From assembly GCF_000185845.1 (NCBI RefSeq), contig NZ_GL629647.1, positions 1,321,971 to 1,385,970 on the forward strand: a DNA stretch of 64,000 nt, written 5' to 3'. The notes below the pieces were generated by a model that worked only from the letters and a program-made list of their open reading frames with translations, was not told the origin of the DNA and did no database searches. The translations under genes were made by a program, and so were the position numbers. The stretch comes from Segatella salivae DSM 15606. Lineage in GTDB: Bacteria; Bacteroidota; Bacteroidia; Bacteroidales; Bacteroidaceae. Positions 51,915 through 60,830 of the stretch are shown piece by piece. Positions within the stretch are counted from its first letter, which is position 1, and each line of letters begins with the position of its first letter.

Positions 51915-51926
51915 TATTTTCTCCTA

Positions 51927-52439
51927 TTAACCGTTAAAAACTCTATCCATACTGATACCACGTTCACCAGCTATCGTATAGGCATCACGCATTTGAGCTA
52001 ATGCTGCGATTGTCGCCTTTACAAGGTTGTGAGGATTTGAAGACCCCTTTGACTTTGCAATCACGTCAGAAACACCAGCACTTTCAAGCACTGCACGCAT
52101 AGCACCACCGGCCTTTAGACCAGTACCAGCTGCTGCTGGCTTAAGTAGTACTTGAGCACCACCAAAAGAAACTTCAATTTCATGAGGGACAGTTCCTTTT
52201 AATACAGGAACTTTCACGAGATTCTTTTTTGCAGACTCAACACCCTTAGAGATTGCTGTTGTCACCTCACCAGCCTTACCAAGGCCCCAGCCGACAACAC
52301 CTTTGCCATCACCTACAACGACGATAGCAGCGAATGTGAATGTACGACCACCTTTTGTAACCTTGGTTACACGGTTGATAGCAACCAGACGATCTTTCAG
52401 TTCTACGTCACTATTTACTTTAACTTTATTCATTGCCAT
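51927..52439 (-). CDS. rpsE: 30S ribosomal protein S5
   Basis: 170 residues. LVAINRVTKVTKGGRTFTFA and VVGDGKGVVGWGLGKAGEV (double-stranded RNA-binding domain), KGSSNPHNLVKATI. Spectinomycin-site loop appears ordinary. Confidence 0.98.
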   Translation of the reverse strand: MAMNKVKVNSDVELKDRLVAINRVTKVTKGGRTFTFAAIVVVGDGKGVVGWGLGKAGEVTTAISKGVESAKKNLVKVPVLKGTVPHEIEVSFGGAQVLLKPAAAGTGLKAGGAMRAVLESAGVSDVIAKSKGSSNPHNLVKATIAALAQMRDAYTIAGERGISMDRVFNG

Positions 52440-52445
52440 AATCGT

Positions 52446-52790
52446 TTAGAATTTAAGTCCACCTTCACGAGCTGCATCTGCGAGAGCCTGTACACGGCCA
52501 TGATACAAGTAACCATTACGGTCGAACACTACTGACTCTATGCCGGCAGCCTTTGCTTTTTCTGCAACAAGTGCACCAACTTTCTTTGCTTGTTCCATCT
52601 TTGCCAACTTTTCAAGGCCTAATGAACTTGCAGAAGCAAGCGTCTTGCCAGTCAAATCATTAATAACCTGAGCGTAAATCTGCTTATTAGAGCGGAAAAC
52701 ACTTAGACGTGGACGCTCAGCTGTTCCGTTAACACTCTTACGAATGCGGAACTTTATCTTAATTCGTCTTTCTACTTTCTTTGTTGTCAT
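52446..52790 (-). CDS. rplR: 50S ribosomal protein L18
   Basis: 114 residues. RPRLSVFRSNKQIYAQVIND, and the DRNGYLYHGRVQALADAARE end. Binds 5S rRNA. Confidence 0.97.
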   Translation of the reverse strand: MTTKKVERRIKIKFRIRKSVNGTAERPRLSVFRSNKQIYAQVINDLTGKTLASASSLGLEKLAKMEQAKKVGALVAEKAKAAGIESVVFDRNGYLYHGRVQALADAAREGGLKF

Positions 52791-52810
52791 AATCGTAAAA
52801 TCAATTAAAA

Positions 52811-53383
52811 TTACTTAGCTGCAGCGGTCTTACCAGACTTTCTACGAATAACTTCACCCTTGAACAGGATACCCTTACCCTTATAAGGCTCAGGCTTACG
52901 GAAAGAACGAATTTTTGCACAGATGAGACCAAGCAACTGCTTGTCACATGACTCGAGTGTAAGAATTGGGTTCTGGTTTCTTTCTGATTTAGACTCAACC
53001 TTGATTTCTTTTGGAAGTTCCATGAAAATAGGGTGAGTATAACCCAAAGAGAATTCAATGAGATTACCTTGATTAGAAACACGATAACCTACACCTACAA
53101 GTTCAAGTACTTTCTGATAGCCTTCGCTTACACCAACAACCATGTTGTTAACAAGTGAACGATAGAGACCATGGAAAGATTGTTTCTGCTTAATATCTAC
53201 AGGGCTATTCTCATCTACACTGAAAGTGATATGACCATCAGCTATTTCCATCTTAATAGAAGGATCTACATACTGAGAGAGTTCGCCTTTAGGACCTTTA
53301 ACTGTAACTACATTTGTCTTCTCATCGAAGTTTACTGTAACTCCTGCTGGAATACTAATTGGCAATTTACCTATTCTTGACAT
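52811..53383 (-). CDS. rplF: 50S ribosomal protein L6
   Basis: 190 residues from ATG 53383 (MSRIGKLPISIPAGV); five codons further upstream are open but not family-like. FHGLYRSLVNNMVVGVSEGY, and the KPEPYKGKGILFKGEVIRRK C-terminal signature. Confidence 0.97.
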   Translation of the reverse strand: MSRIGKLPISIPAGVTVNFDEKTNVVTVKGPKGELSQYVDPSIKMEIADGHITFSVDENSPVDIKQKQSFHGLYRSLVNNMVVGVSEGYQKVLELVGVGYRVSNQGNLIEFSLGYTHPIFMELPKEIKVESKSERNQNPILTLESCDKQLLGLICAKIRSFRKPEPYKGKGILFKGEVIRRKSGKTAAAK

Positions 53384-53398
53384 ATTAAAATCCTCCAA

Positions 53399-53794
53399 TT
53401 AATAAATGTAGCAAAGAACTTCACCACCGATCTTTAAATCGGAAGCTTCCTTGTCTGTCATTACACCTTGGGATGTAGATAAGATAGCAATACCTAATCC
53501 GTTAATTACTCTCGGCATGTCTTTATAACCGGTATACTTACGCAAACCAGGTGTAGACACACGCTTCAAACTCTTGATAGCGCTCTGCTTTGTTGATGGA
53601 TCGTACTTCAGTGCGACCTTAATTAAACCCTGAGGACCATCTTCAATGAACTTGTAGTTCAAGATGTATCCCTTCTCGAAGAGGATCTTAGTGATCTCTT
53701 TCTTCAAGTTAGACGCAGGAACTTCAACTACACGGTGATGAGCCATGATTGCGTTTCTGAGTCTTGTCAGATAATCTGCTATTGGATCTGTCAT
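53399..53794 (-). CDS. rpsH: 30S ribosomal protein S8
   Basis: 131 residues from ATG 53794 (MTDPIADYLTRLRNAI), the family start. C-terminal GIAILSTSQGVMTDKEA is typical. In E. coli S8 represses the spc operon by binding its own mRNA; a 267-base spacer upstream could hold such a site here. Confidence 0.97.
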   Translation of the reverse strand: MTDPIADYLTRLRNAIMAHHRVVEVPASNLKKEITKILFEKGYILNYKFIEDGPQGLIKVALKYDPSTKQSAIKSLKRVSTPGLRKYTGYKDMPRVINGLGIAILSTSQGVMTDKEASDLKIGGEVLCYIY

Positions 53795-54061
53795 AAAATA
53801 TAAATGTTTAATTAATCGGGACAACCCCGACAATATTAAAAAAATCCGTTTAAGAACGATTAGAAGTAAAGTGACTGATGTTTATCTGTAAAGCAAGCCG
53901 AGTAGAATAACTTTCCTATTCCAAAGAAATCATCGTATAAAAGCTATCAAATTGTAGCACATTATGACGCTTATTACCAAATGAAATATTAGGAATCGTA
54001 AAGCTAATCAAAAGGAGCTTAATTACAGATGCTTAAACAACATTCACTTTGCTATTCCGAA
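53795..54061 (-). promoter_or_regulatory. Unusually long spacer between rpsN and rpsH
   Basis: 267 bases in a region where other spacers are mostly under 35. It has no ORF. A small hairpin TCGGG-gttgt-CCCGA (53830-53816 on the minus strand) sits 22 bases before the rpsH ATG. No TAnnTTTG box was found. A regulatory leader is possible but unproved. Confidence 0.35.
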
Positions 54062-54364
54062 TTACCAGCTTGCTTTTTTCACTCCAGGAATCAAACCAGC
54101 TGATGCCATCTCACGGAACTGAATACGAGACAAACCGAACTGGCGGATATAACCTTTAGGACGGCCCGTAATCTTGCAACGGTTGTGTAGACGGATAGGA
54201 TTAGCATTCTTGGGGATAGCCTGAAGTTTGCGTGCAGCTTCATAAGCTTCAGCAACATCTTCAGACGTAGCGATAATCTTTTTCAGAGCTGCGCGCTTTT
54301 CAGCGTAACGAGCAACAAGCTTTGCACGCTTAACCTCGCGAGCTTTCATTGATTCTTTTGCCAT
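54062..54364 (-). CDS. rpsN: 30S ribosomal protein S14 (zinc-free long form)
   Basis: 100 residues. PIRLHNRCKITGRPKGYIRQ and FGLSRIQFREMASAGLIPGV. The CxxC...CxxC zinc motif of short S14 is absent. Confidence 0.97.
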   Translation of the reverse strand: MAKESMKAREVKRAKLVARYAEKRAALKKIIATSEDVAEAYEAARKLQAIPKNANPIRLHNRCKITGRPKGYIRQFGLSRIQFREMASAGLIPGVKKASW

Positions 54365-54369
54365 ATTCC

Positions 54370-54924
54370 TTAATCGTTTTTAGCGTTCTTGAATGGAAGT
54401 CCGAATGCCTTGAGAAGAGCAAAACCTTCTTCATCAGTTGCTGCTGAAGTAACGAAAGTGATGTTCATACCCTGGATACGGTCTATCTCATCGATATTAA
54501 TCTCTGGGAAGATAATCTGTTCGGTAATACCTAAAGTGTAGTTACCACGACCATCAAACTTTGTTGTGATACCCTTGAAGTCACGAATACGTGGAAGAGA
54601 AACACGAATAAGTCTTTCTAAGAACTCATACATGCGCTGACCACGAAGTGTTACCATGACGCCGATTGGCATCTTCTTACGCAGTTTGAAGTTTGCAATA
54701 TCCTTCTTAGAATAGGTTGCAACAGCCTTCTGACCAGTGATAGCGGTAATTTCATTAACTGCAACATCGACAATCTTCTTGTCTTGTGTTGCATCACCGA
54801 GACCCTGATTAATCACAATCTTCTTCAAAACAGGAACCTGCATTGCTGAAGAATAGTTGAACTGCTTCTGAAGTTCAGGAGCTATAGTCTCCTTATATAC
54901 TTTCTTTAACTGTGCTGTATCCAT
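54370..54924 (-). CDS. rplE: 50S ribosomal protein L5
   Basis: 184 residues. VPVLKKIVINQGLGDATQD, FKLRKKMPIGVMVTLRGQRM and RIRDFKGITTKFDGRGNYTL. Start overlaps the rplX stop by one base. Confidence 0.98.
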   Translation of the reverse strand: MDTAQLKKVYKETIAPELQKQFNYSSAMQVPVLKKIVINQGLGDATQDKKIVDVAVNEITAITGQKAVATYSKKDIANFKLRKKMPIGVMVTLRGQRMYEFLERLIRVSLPRIRDFKGITTKFDGRGNYTLGITEQIIFPEINIDEIDRIQGMNITFVTSAATDEEGFALLKAFGLPFKNAKND

Positions 54925-55241
54925 TATTTAATTTCCTCCCCTGACTTTTTAGCGATACGAATCACATTCTTGCCTTCATGCTTGATGGCAACTCGAGTAG
55001 CTTTACCACTCTTAGGATCGATCAGACTCAGATTTGATACATGAATAGGAGCCTCCATCTTTACAATGCCCCCCTGAGGATTCTTTGCTGAAGGCTTAGT
55101 GCTCTTTGATACAAGGTTACGTCCCTCTACGATAGCACAATTCTTGCTAACTAATACCTTGAGCACTTTACCAGTCTTGCCCTTATCTCTTCCGGTAAGA
55201 ACAACAACCTTATCGTCTTTTCTTATATGTAACTTACTCAT
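54924..55241 (-). CDS. rplX: 50S ribosomal protein L24
   Basis: 105 residues. KOW motif KVVVLTGRDKGKTGKVLKVL, EGRNLVSKSTKPS and NPQGGIVKMEAPIHVSN. Confidence 0.97.
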   Translation of the reverse strand: MSKLHIRKDDKVVVLTGRDKGKTGKVLKVLVSKNCAIVEGRNLVSKSTKPSAKNPQGGIVKMEAPIHVSNLSLIDPKSGKATRVAIKHEGKNVIRIAKKSGEEIK

Positions 55242-55263
55242 TACTTACTTGTTTTATGATTAA

Positions 55264-55629
55264 TTAAAGAACCTCAGGTGCTAAAGAAACGACCTTCATA
55301 TTCACCGCACGGAGTTCACGAGCAACTGGACCAAAGATACGGCTACCACGGAGTTCTCCTGCATTGTTAAGCAATACACAAGCGTTATCGTCGAAACGGA
55401 TATAAGAACCATCTGCACGACGGATTTCCTTCTTTGTGCGAACGATCAAAGCTTTTGATACTGCACCCTTTTTCAAATCACTTGATGGGATGACGTTCTG
55501 GACAGCTACCACAATAACGTCACCTACGCTGGCATAACGACGGCCGGTACCACCGAGGACACGGATACATTTTGCTTCACGTGCGCCGCTGTTATCACAT
55601 ACTGTAAGTCTTGATTCTGCCTGTATCAT
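55264..55629 (-). CDS. rplN: 50S ribosomal protein L14
   Basis: 121 residues. MIQAESRLTVCDNSGAREAK, KKGAVSKALIVRTKKEIRRA and GSRIFGPVARELR. Confidence 0.98.
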   Translation of the reverse strand: MIQAESRLTVCDNSGAREAKCIRVLGGTGRRYASVGDVIVVAVQNVIPSSDLKKGAVSKALIVRTKKEIRRADGSYIRFDDNACVLLNNAGELRGSRIFGPVARELRAVNMKVVSLAPEVL

Positions 55630-55631
55630 AA

Positions 55632-55898
55632 TTACTTAGCTTTTTCTACAATTTGTACTAATCTCCATCTCTTAGTCTTTGACAGAGGACGAGTTTCCAT
55701 AATCTGAACTGTATCGCCTACATTTGCTTCATTCTTCTCGTCATGAGCGTGGTATTTCTTTGTCTTTTGAACAAACTTACCATAAATAGGGTGCTTCTCT
55801 TTGAACTTAGAGGCTATAACAATGGTTTTATCCATCTTGTTGCTGACAACAACACCCTGTCTTACTTTTCTTAAATTTCTTGTTTCCATCTGGACCAT
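55632..55898 (-). CDS. rpsQ: 30S ribosomal protein S17
   Basis: 88 residues. RQGVVVSNKMDKTIVI, HPIYGKFVQKTKKYHAHDE and VQIMETRPLSKTKRWRLVQI. An alternative start at METRN (55889) is equally plausible. Confidence 0.97.
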   Translation of the reverse strand: MVQMETRNLRKVRQGVVVSNKMDKTIVIASKFKEKHPIYGKFVQKTKKYHAHDEKNEANVGDTVQIMETRPLSKTKRWRLVQIVEKAK

Positions 55899-55900
55899 TA

Positions 55901-56095
55901 TTATTTATTAAGTTCTCTCTGACGAAGTTCTGTTTCGATACGTGCAACATTACGACGAGCTGCCTTAATCTGTGATGGATTTTCAAGAGGAGCAACTGAA
56001 TGGTTCAGCTTTAATTGATTAAGCTGTGCCTTTTCACTCTCCAACTTCTCTGCCAATGCCTTGACATCGAGTTCTTTTAATTCTTTCATCTTCAT
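55901..56095 (-). CDS. rpmC: 50S ribosomal protein L29
   Basis: 64 residues. MKMKELKELDVKALAEKLES and the IKAARRNVARIETELRQRE helix. Sits at the tunnel exit near L23. Confidence 0.97.
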   Translation of the reverse strand: MKMKELKELDVKALAEKLESEKAQLNQLKLNHSVAPLENPSQIKAARRNVARIETELRQRELNK

Positions 56096-56098
56096 AGC

Positions 56099-56527
56099 TT
56101 AAGCGTTTTTATCGAAATCACGTCTAACAACAAACTTAGTCTTTACAGGAAGCTTCTGTGCTGCAAGGCGCAAAGCCTCTTTGGCAATATCAAATGAAAC
56201 TCCCTCTACTTCAAAGAGGATACGTCCCGGAGTTACCGGTGCAACCCAACCTGCAGGGTCACCTTTACCTTTACCCATGCGGACATCAGCAGGTTTGCGA
56301 GTGATTGGTTTATCAGGGAAAATGCGAATCCAAACCTGGCCTTGACGATTCATGTAGCGGTTTACGGCTACACGAGCAGCCTCTATCTGTCGGCTATTAA
56401 TCCACTTTGGCTCAAGTGTCTTGATGCCGAAAGAACCAAAAGCCAGCTGTGTACCTCTGTGAGCATTGCCTTTATTACCACGCCCATCTTGAGGTCTTCT
56501 ATATTTTACTCTTTTTGGCTGTAACAT
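56099..56527 (-). CDS. rplP: 50S ribosomal protein L16
   Basis: 142 residues. MLQPKRVKYRRPQDGRGNKG, FGIKTLEPKWINSRQIEAAR and RMGKGKGDPAGWVAPVTPGR. Confidence 0.98.
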   Translation of the reverse strand: MLQPKRVKYRRPQDGRGNKGNAHRGTQLAFGSFGIKTLEPKWINSRQIEAARVAVNRYMNRQGQVWIRIFPDKPITRKPADVRMGKGKGDPAGWVAPVTPGRILFEVEGVSFDIAKEALRLAAQKLPVKTKFVVRRDFDKNA

Positions 56528-56541
56528 GATAGCTTTTTCTT

Positions 56542-57267
56542 TTAACGGTTATTGTTTCTCTTTCGACTACCGCGGCCATTACGGCTATTAGAACGGCCAC
56601 CAACTTGTTTCTCCTGAGTAAAGTTAGGGGTCAATTCACGCTTTCCGTAAACTTCACCTCGACAAATCCATACTTTTATACCCAAAAGACCAACCTTTGT
56701 TAAGGCCTCAGTAGCACAGTAATCGATGTCTGCACGGAATGTATGCAAAGGAGTGCGACCTTCCTTGAACATTTCCTTACGTGCCATTTCAGCACCATTC
56801 AGACGACCTGTAATTTGAACTTTAATACCCTCTGCACCTGCACGCATCGTATTCTGAACAGCCATCTTAATGGCACGACGATATGAAATTTTGCCTTCCA
56901 CTTGGCGAGCGATGTTGTTAGCAACGATATTTGCATCTAGTTCGGGTTTCTTAACCTCAAATATATTAATTTGGATGTCTTTTTTATAGAGTTTCTTTAA
57001 TTCCTCTTTCAATTTATCAACATCCTGACCACCTTTACCAATGACGATACCTGGACGGGCTGTGCAAATAGTGATGGTAACGAGTTTCAATGTACGTTCT
57101 ATTACAATACGCGATACACTTGCCTTCGCCAAACGCTCATTGAGATACTTACGAATCTTACGATCCTCAACAAGGTTATCACCAAAATTCTTGCCACCAA
57201 ACCAGTTTGAATCCCAACCACGGATTATACCAAGTCGGTTGCTTATCGGATTAACTTTTTGTCCCAT
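56542..57267 (-). CDS. rpsC: 30S ribosomal protein S3
   Basis: 241 residues. MGQKVNPISNRLGIIRGWDS, KH domain with RPGIVIGKGGQDVDKLKEEL, and RRAIKMAVQNTMRAGAEGIK. A Gly/Arg/Asn-rich tail ends the protein. Confidence 0.98.
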   Translation of the reverse strand: MGQKVNPISNRLGIIRGWDSNWFGGKNFGDNLVEDRKIRKYLNERLAKASVSRIVIERTLKLVTITICTARPGIVIGKGGQDVDKLKEELKKLYKKDIQINIFEVKKPELDANIVANNIARQVEGKISYRRAIKMAVQNTMRAGAEGIKVQITGRLNGAEMARKEMFKEGRTPLHTFRADIDYCATEALTKVGLLGIKVWICRGEVYGKRELTPNFTQEKQVGGRSNSRNGRGSRKRNNNR

Positions 57268-57275
57268 TCTATTCT

Positions 57276-57680
57276 TTATTTTTCGTCGTTAGTTTTGGCA
57301 TCAACAAACAAAGTCACATGATTAGAACGTTTACGAATCCTATAACCACGTCCCTGTGGCGCAGGTCTCATACGTTTCATTGTAACACCTTCATCTACGA
57401 AGACTTTGCTGATATACAATTCACCATCTTCAGCTTTGCGGCCATTCTTTGTTTCCCAGTTAGCAATTGCTGAGCGAAGTAATTTTTCAACGTCCAAAGC
57501 AGCTTGCTTCTTAGAGAACTTGAGTACTCCGAGAGCACGCCCTACTTCAAGACCACGAACCATATCTACGACATAGCGCATCTTACGTGGAGAAGAAGGA
57601 ACCCCCTTGAGCTTTGCGAAGTACAGATTTTTGCGAGCTTCTTTATTTTTTTCAGCTGCGATATGTTTTCTTGCTCCCAT
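57276..57680 (-). CDS. rplV: 50S ribosomal protein L22
   Basis: 134 residues. VPSSPRKMRYVVDMVRGLEV, AIANWETKNGRKAED and the tunnel-lining loop MKRMRPAPQGRGYRIRKRSN. Confidence 0.98.
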   Translation of the reverse strand: MGARKHIAAEKNKEARKNLYFAKLKGVPSSPRKMRYVVDMVRGLEVGRALGVLKFSKKQAALDVEKLLRSAIANWETKNGRKAEDGELYISKVFVDEGVTMKRMRPAPQGRGYRIRKRSNHVTLFVDAKTNDEK

Positions 57681-57714
57681 TATTATTCTATTTTTTAAAT
57701 GGATTTAATCCCGC

Positions 57715-57984
57715 TTACTTCTTGTTATTACCAGAGTGACCGCCAAAACGACGTGTAGGTGCAAACTCACCGAGTTTATGACCAACCATATTCTCAGTAA
57801 TATAAACAGGGATGAATTTATTTCCGTTATGAACTGCAACAGTGTGTCCCACAAAATCAGGGGAAATCATTGATGCTCTGGCCCAAGTCTTCACAACACT
57901 CGACTTACCACTCTCGTTCAAAGCGAGAATCTTCTTCTCGAGCGACACGTTGATATATGGACCCTTTTTTAATGAACGACTCAT
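57715..57984 (-). CDS. rpsS: 30S ribosomal protein S19
   Basis: 89 residues. MSRSLKKGPYINVSLEKKIL, SMISPDFVGHTVAVHNG-type core and GEFAPTRRFGGHSGNNKK end. Confidence 0.98.
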   Translation of the reverse strand: MSRSLKKGPYINVSLEKKILALNESGKSSVVKTWARASMISPDFVGHTVAVHNGNKFIPVYITENMVGHKLGEFAPTRRFGGHSGNNKK

Positions 57985-57994
57985 AATTTACTCT

Positions 57995-58822
57995 TTATTT
58001 TTTATTAGCTCTTTCGATAATATACTTGTTTGAAAGCTTCTTAGGTGCACGAGTCTTGAGACCCTTAGCGTAAAGACCTTTACGAGAACGTGGATGACCA
58101 CCACTCTGACGACCTTCACCACCACCCATTGGGTGATCAACAGGATTCATAACAACACCACGGTTATGTGGTCGACGACCTAACCAACGTGAACGACCAG
58201 CCTTACCAGACTGCTCCAAAGCATGGTCAGAATTACCAACACTACCTACCGTAGCTTTACAAGCACTCAAAATCTGACGAGTTTCGCCAGAAGGGAGCTT
58301 AATAACACAATAACTACCCTCACGAGAAGTCAACTGAGCAAAGTTACCAGCCGAACGAACGAGCAAAGCACCCTGACCAGGACGCAATTCAATGTTATGA
58401 ATTACCGTACCAACAGGAATGTTTGCAAGTGGAAGAGCATTACCAATTTCAGGAGCAGCATCTGCACCAGACATCAGTGTAGCACCTACCTGCAGTCCGT
58501 TAGGAGCAATAATGTAACGTTTTTCACCATCAGCGTAGAACAAAAGAGCTATACGAGCTGATCTATTAGGATCATACTCGATTGTCTTTACTACAGCTGG
58601 AACACCATCTTTCTCTCGCTTGAAGTCTATCAAACGATACTTCTGCTTATGGCCACCGCCAATGTAGCGAACGGTCATTTTACCAGTGTTATTTCGACCA
58701 CCAGTAGAATGTTTGCCGTAAACGAGAGACTTCTCTGGCACGGATGCAGTAATATCTTCGAACGTGCCAATAACCTTGTGTCTTTGTCCCGGAGTAACCG
58801 GGTTTAATTTACGTACTGCCAT
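57995..58822 (-). CDS. rplB: 50S ribosomal protein L2
   Basis: 275 residues. MAVRKLNPVTPGQRHKV and the peptidyl-transferase-proximal RGVVMNPVDHPMGGGEGRQS with the conserved His. Confidence 0.98.
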   Translation of the reverse strand: MAVRKLNPVTPGQRHKVIGTFEDITASVPEKSLVYGKHSTGGRNNTGKMTVRYIGGGHKQKYRLIDFKREKDGVPAVVKTIEYDPNRSARIALLFYADGEKRYIIAPNGLQVGATLMSGADAAPEIGNALPLANIPVGTVIHNIELRPGQGALLVRSAGNFAQLTSREGSYCVIKLPSGETRQILSACKATVGSVGNSDHALEQSGKAGRSRWLGRRPHNRGVVMNPVDHPMGGGEGRQSGGHPRSRKGLYAKGLKTRAPKKLSNKYIIERANKK

Positions 58823-58829
58823 TTTTTAT

Positions 58830-59123
58830 TTAAATATTGCTGTAAAAATCAATTGTATCGCCATCCTTTACTGTAACGATAGCCTTCTTAAACGCATTCT
58901 TTTGGCCTTTAATAAGACCAGCCTTTGTATAACGACTTGAATGCTTGCCGGCATAACGAAGTGTATTCACTTCAACTACTGTAACATTGTACAAGGCTTC
59001 GACTTCCTTCTTAATCTGGAGCTTATTAGCCTCTGGACGAACGATAAAGCCATAGCGACTCGCGTTCTTCTCAGTAATCTTAGATTGCTTCTCAGTAACC
59101 AATGGTTTAATGATAAATGCCAT
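58830..59123 (-). CDS. rplW: 50S ribosomal protein L23
   Basis: 97 residues. MAFIIKPLVTEKQSKITEKN, ANKLQIKKEVEALYNVTVVE. Docking site for trigger factor and SRP at the tunnel exit. Confidence 0.97.
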   Translation of the reverse strand: MAFIIKPLVTEKQSKITEKNASRYGFIVRPEANKLQIKKEVEALYNVTVVEVNTLRYAGKHSSRYTKAGLIKGQKNAFKKAIVTVKDGDTIDFYSNI

Positions 59124-59139
59124 AATCTAAACCTCCTTA

Positions 59140-59769
59140 TTATTTATTTAAGATTCCGTCAATAGCCTTAAGAGCACTTTCTGCAATTACAACAATGTCT
59201 GCATTCAAAACTTTATACGTATTGAGAGATGTTGCTGTCATTATTTCAGTCCCTTGAATATTACGAGCGGACAAATATACGTTTTTATTAACTTCTGACA
59301 AAAGAACTAAAGTTTTCTTCCCTTCTACTTTTATATTTTTTGCAAAATTTACAAATTCTTTAGTCTTTGGAGCTTCAAATTTTAAGTCCTCAACTACAAT
59401 TATAGCATTATCTTGAACTTTGTAAGATAAAGCAGATTTACGTGCAAGAACTTTTACTTTTTTATTTAATTTGAAGTCATAATTACGAGGTTTTGGACCG
59501 AATACACGAGCACCACCAACTAATACAGGTGAATTAATATCACCACGACGTGCACCACCACCGCCTTTTTGGCGACCGAGCTTACGAGTAGAGCCACTTA
59601 ATTCACTTCTTTCTTTCGTTTTAGCTGTTCCTTGACGCTGCGCAGCAAGATACTGCTTTACATCTAAATAAAGCACGTGATCGTTAGGCTCTATTCCAAA
59701 GATAGCCTCATTAAGAGTCACCTTCCTTCCAGTCTCCTGACCTTTGATATTTAAAACACTAACTTCCAT
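59140..59769 (-). CDS. rplD: 50S ribosomal protein L4
   Basis: 209 residues. AAQRQGTAKTKERSELSGST, KGGGGARRGDINSPVLVGGA (tunnel loop) and FGPKPRNYDFKLNKKVK. In E. coli L4 represses the S10 operon. Start overlaps the rplC stop by one base. Confidence 0.97.
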   Translation of the reverse strand: MEVSVLNIKGQETGRKVTLNEAIFGIEPNDHVLYLDVKQYLAAQRQGTAKTKERSELSGSTRKLGRQKGGGGARRGDINSPVLVGGARVFGPKPRNYDFKLNKKVKVLARKSALSYKVQDNAIIVVEDLKFEAPKTKEFVNFAKNIKVEGKKTLVLLSEVNKNVYLSARNIQGTEIMTATSLNTYKVLNADIVVIAESALKAIDGILNK

Positions 59770-60383
59770 TACTTTTTGATTAAAACGGTTGAACCATTAC
59801 ATCCAGCAACAGAACCCTTAACGAGAAGGAGATTGTGCTCTGGAATTACCTTTAACACCTGAAGATTTTGAGTAGTAACACGATCACCACCCATTTGACC
59901 ACCCATGCGCATGCCCTTAAAAACCTTTGCAGGATAAGAACAAGCACCAATTGATCCCGGTTTACGTGCGCGGTCATCTTGACCATGTGTACTTTGCCCT
60001 ACACCACCAAAACCATGACGCTTAACAACACCTTGAAACCCCTTACCTTTAGAAGTACCAACGATGTCTACAAACTTAGCATCTGAGAAAATCTCAACGG
60101 TGAGTGTGTCGCCAAGGTTGTATTCCTCATTAAACTTGAACTCGGCCAAGTGCTTCTTTGGTGTTGTGCCTGCCTTCTTAAAAGTTCCCATCATTGGCTT
60201 AGAGGTACGATTCTCCTTAGCCTCTTCGAAACCCAACTGAAGTGCTTTGTAACCATCTTTTTCTTCTGTTTTAACTTGGGTTACAACACAAGGACCAGCT
60301 TCGATAACAGTGCACGGAACATTCTTACCGTCGGCACTGAAAACGGATGTCATTCCGATTTTTTTTCCAATTAATCCTGGCAT
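59769..60383 (-). CDS. rplC: 50S ribosomal protein L3
   Basis: 204 residues. MPGLIGKKIGMTSVFSADGK and the internal loop RKPGSIGACSYPAKVFKGMR with MGGQMGGDRVT. Where E. coli has the methylated Gln, this protein has the SIGACSYP sequence. Confidence 0.97.
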   Translation of the reverse strand: MPGLIGKKIGMTSVFSADGKNVPCTVIEAGPCVVTQVKTEEKDGYKALQLGFEEAKENRTSKPMMGTFKKAGTTPKKHLAEFKFNEEYNLGDTLTVEIFSDAKFVDIVGTSKGKGFQGVVKRHGFGGVGQSTHGQDDRARKPGSIGACSYPAKVFKGMRMGGQMGGDRVTTQNLQVLKVIPEHNLLLVKGSVAGCNGSTVLIKK

Positions 60384-60424
60384 TTCAATAAAAATTTATC
60401 AATTAATAATTTACTACTTTGAAA

Positions 60425-60730
60425 TTAGACTTTGATCTCTACTTCTACACCTGAAGGCAATTCCAACTTCATCAATGCATCAACTGTCTTAGCAGTAGAA
60501 CTATAAATGTCTATAAGACGTTTATAATCTGAAAGCTGAAACTGTTCACGAGCCTTCTTATTTACGAAAGTTGAACGGTTTACTGTGAAGATACGTTTGT
60601 GAGTTGGCAATGGAATAGGACCACTAACGATTGCACCTGTAGCCTTTACGGCTTTCACAATCTTTTCAGCTGACTTATCAACCAACATGTGATCGTAAGA
60701 CTTCAGCTTAATTCTAATTTTCTGACTCAT
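60425..60730 (-). CDS. rpsJ: 30S ribosomal protein S10
   Basis: 101 residues. MSQKIRIKLKSYDHMLVDKS, VSGPIPLPTHKRIFTVNRST and the C-terminal ALMKLELPSGVEVEIKV. First gene of the S10 segment, behind a hairpin-bearing spacer. Confidence 0.98.
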   Translation of the reverse strand: MSQKIRIKLKSYDHMLVDKSAEKIVKAVKATGAIVSGPIPLPTHKRIFTVNRSTFVNKKAREQFQLSDYKRLIDIYSSTAKTVDALMKLELPSGVEVEIKV

Positions 60731-60767
60731 ACTTTTTAAATTATAAAATTGTTAGTAAATGAAGTAA

Positions 60768-60809
60768 AGAGGTACGTTGTTTAAGAGTCATACGCTAAAC
60801 AACGCCTCT
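60768..60809 (-). terminator. Hairpin between fusA and rpsJ (terminator or attenuator)
   Basis: AGAGG-CGTTGTTTA arms pair with TAAACAACG-CCTCT over 14 bp with a 2-base bulge and a 12-base loop. It separates the str segment (rpsL-rpsG-fusA) from the S10 segment. The minus-strand tail TTTACTTCATTTAC is only moderately T-rich, so partial read-through is likely. Confidence 0.55.
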
Positions 60810-60830
60810 CAACTTTTATAGTTTTCTCAA

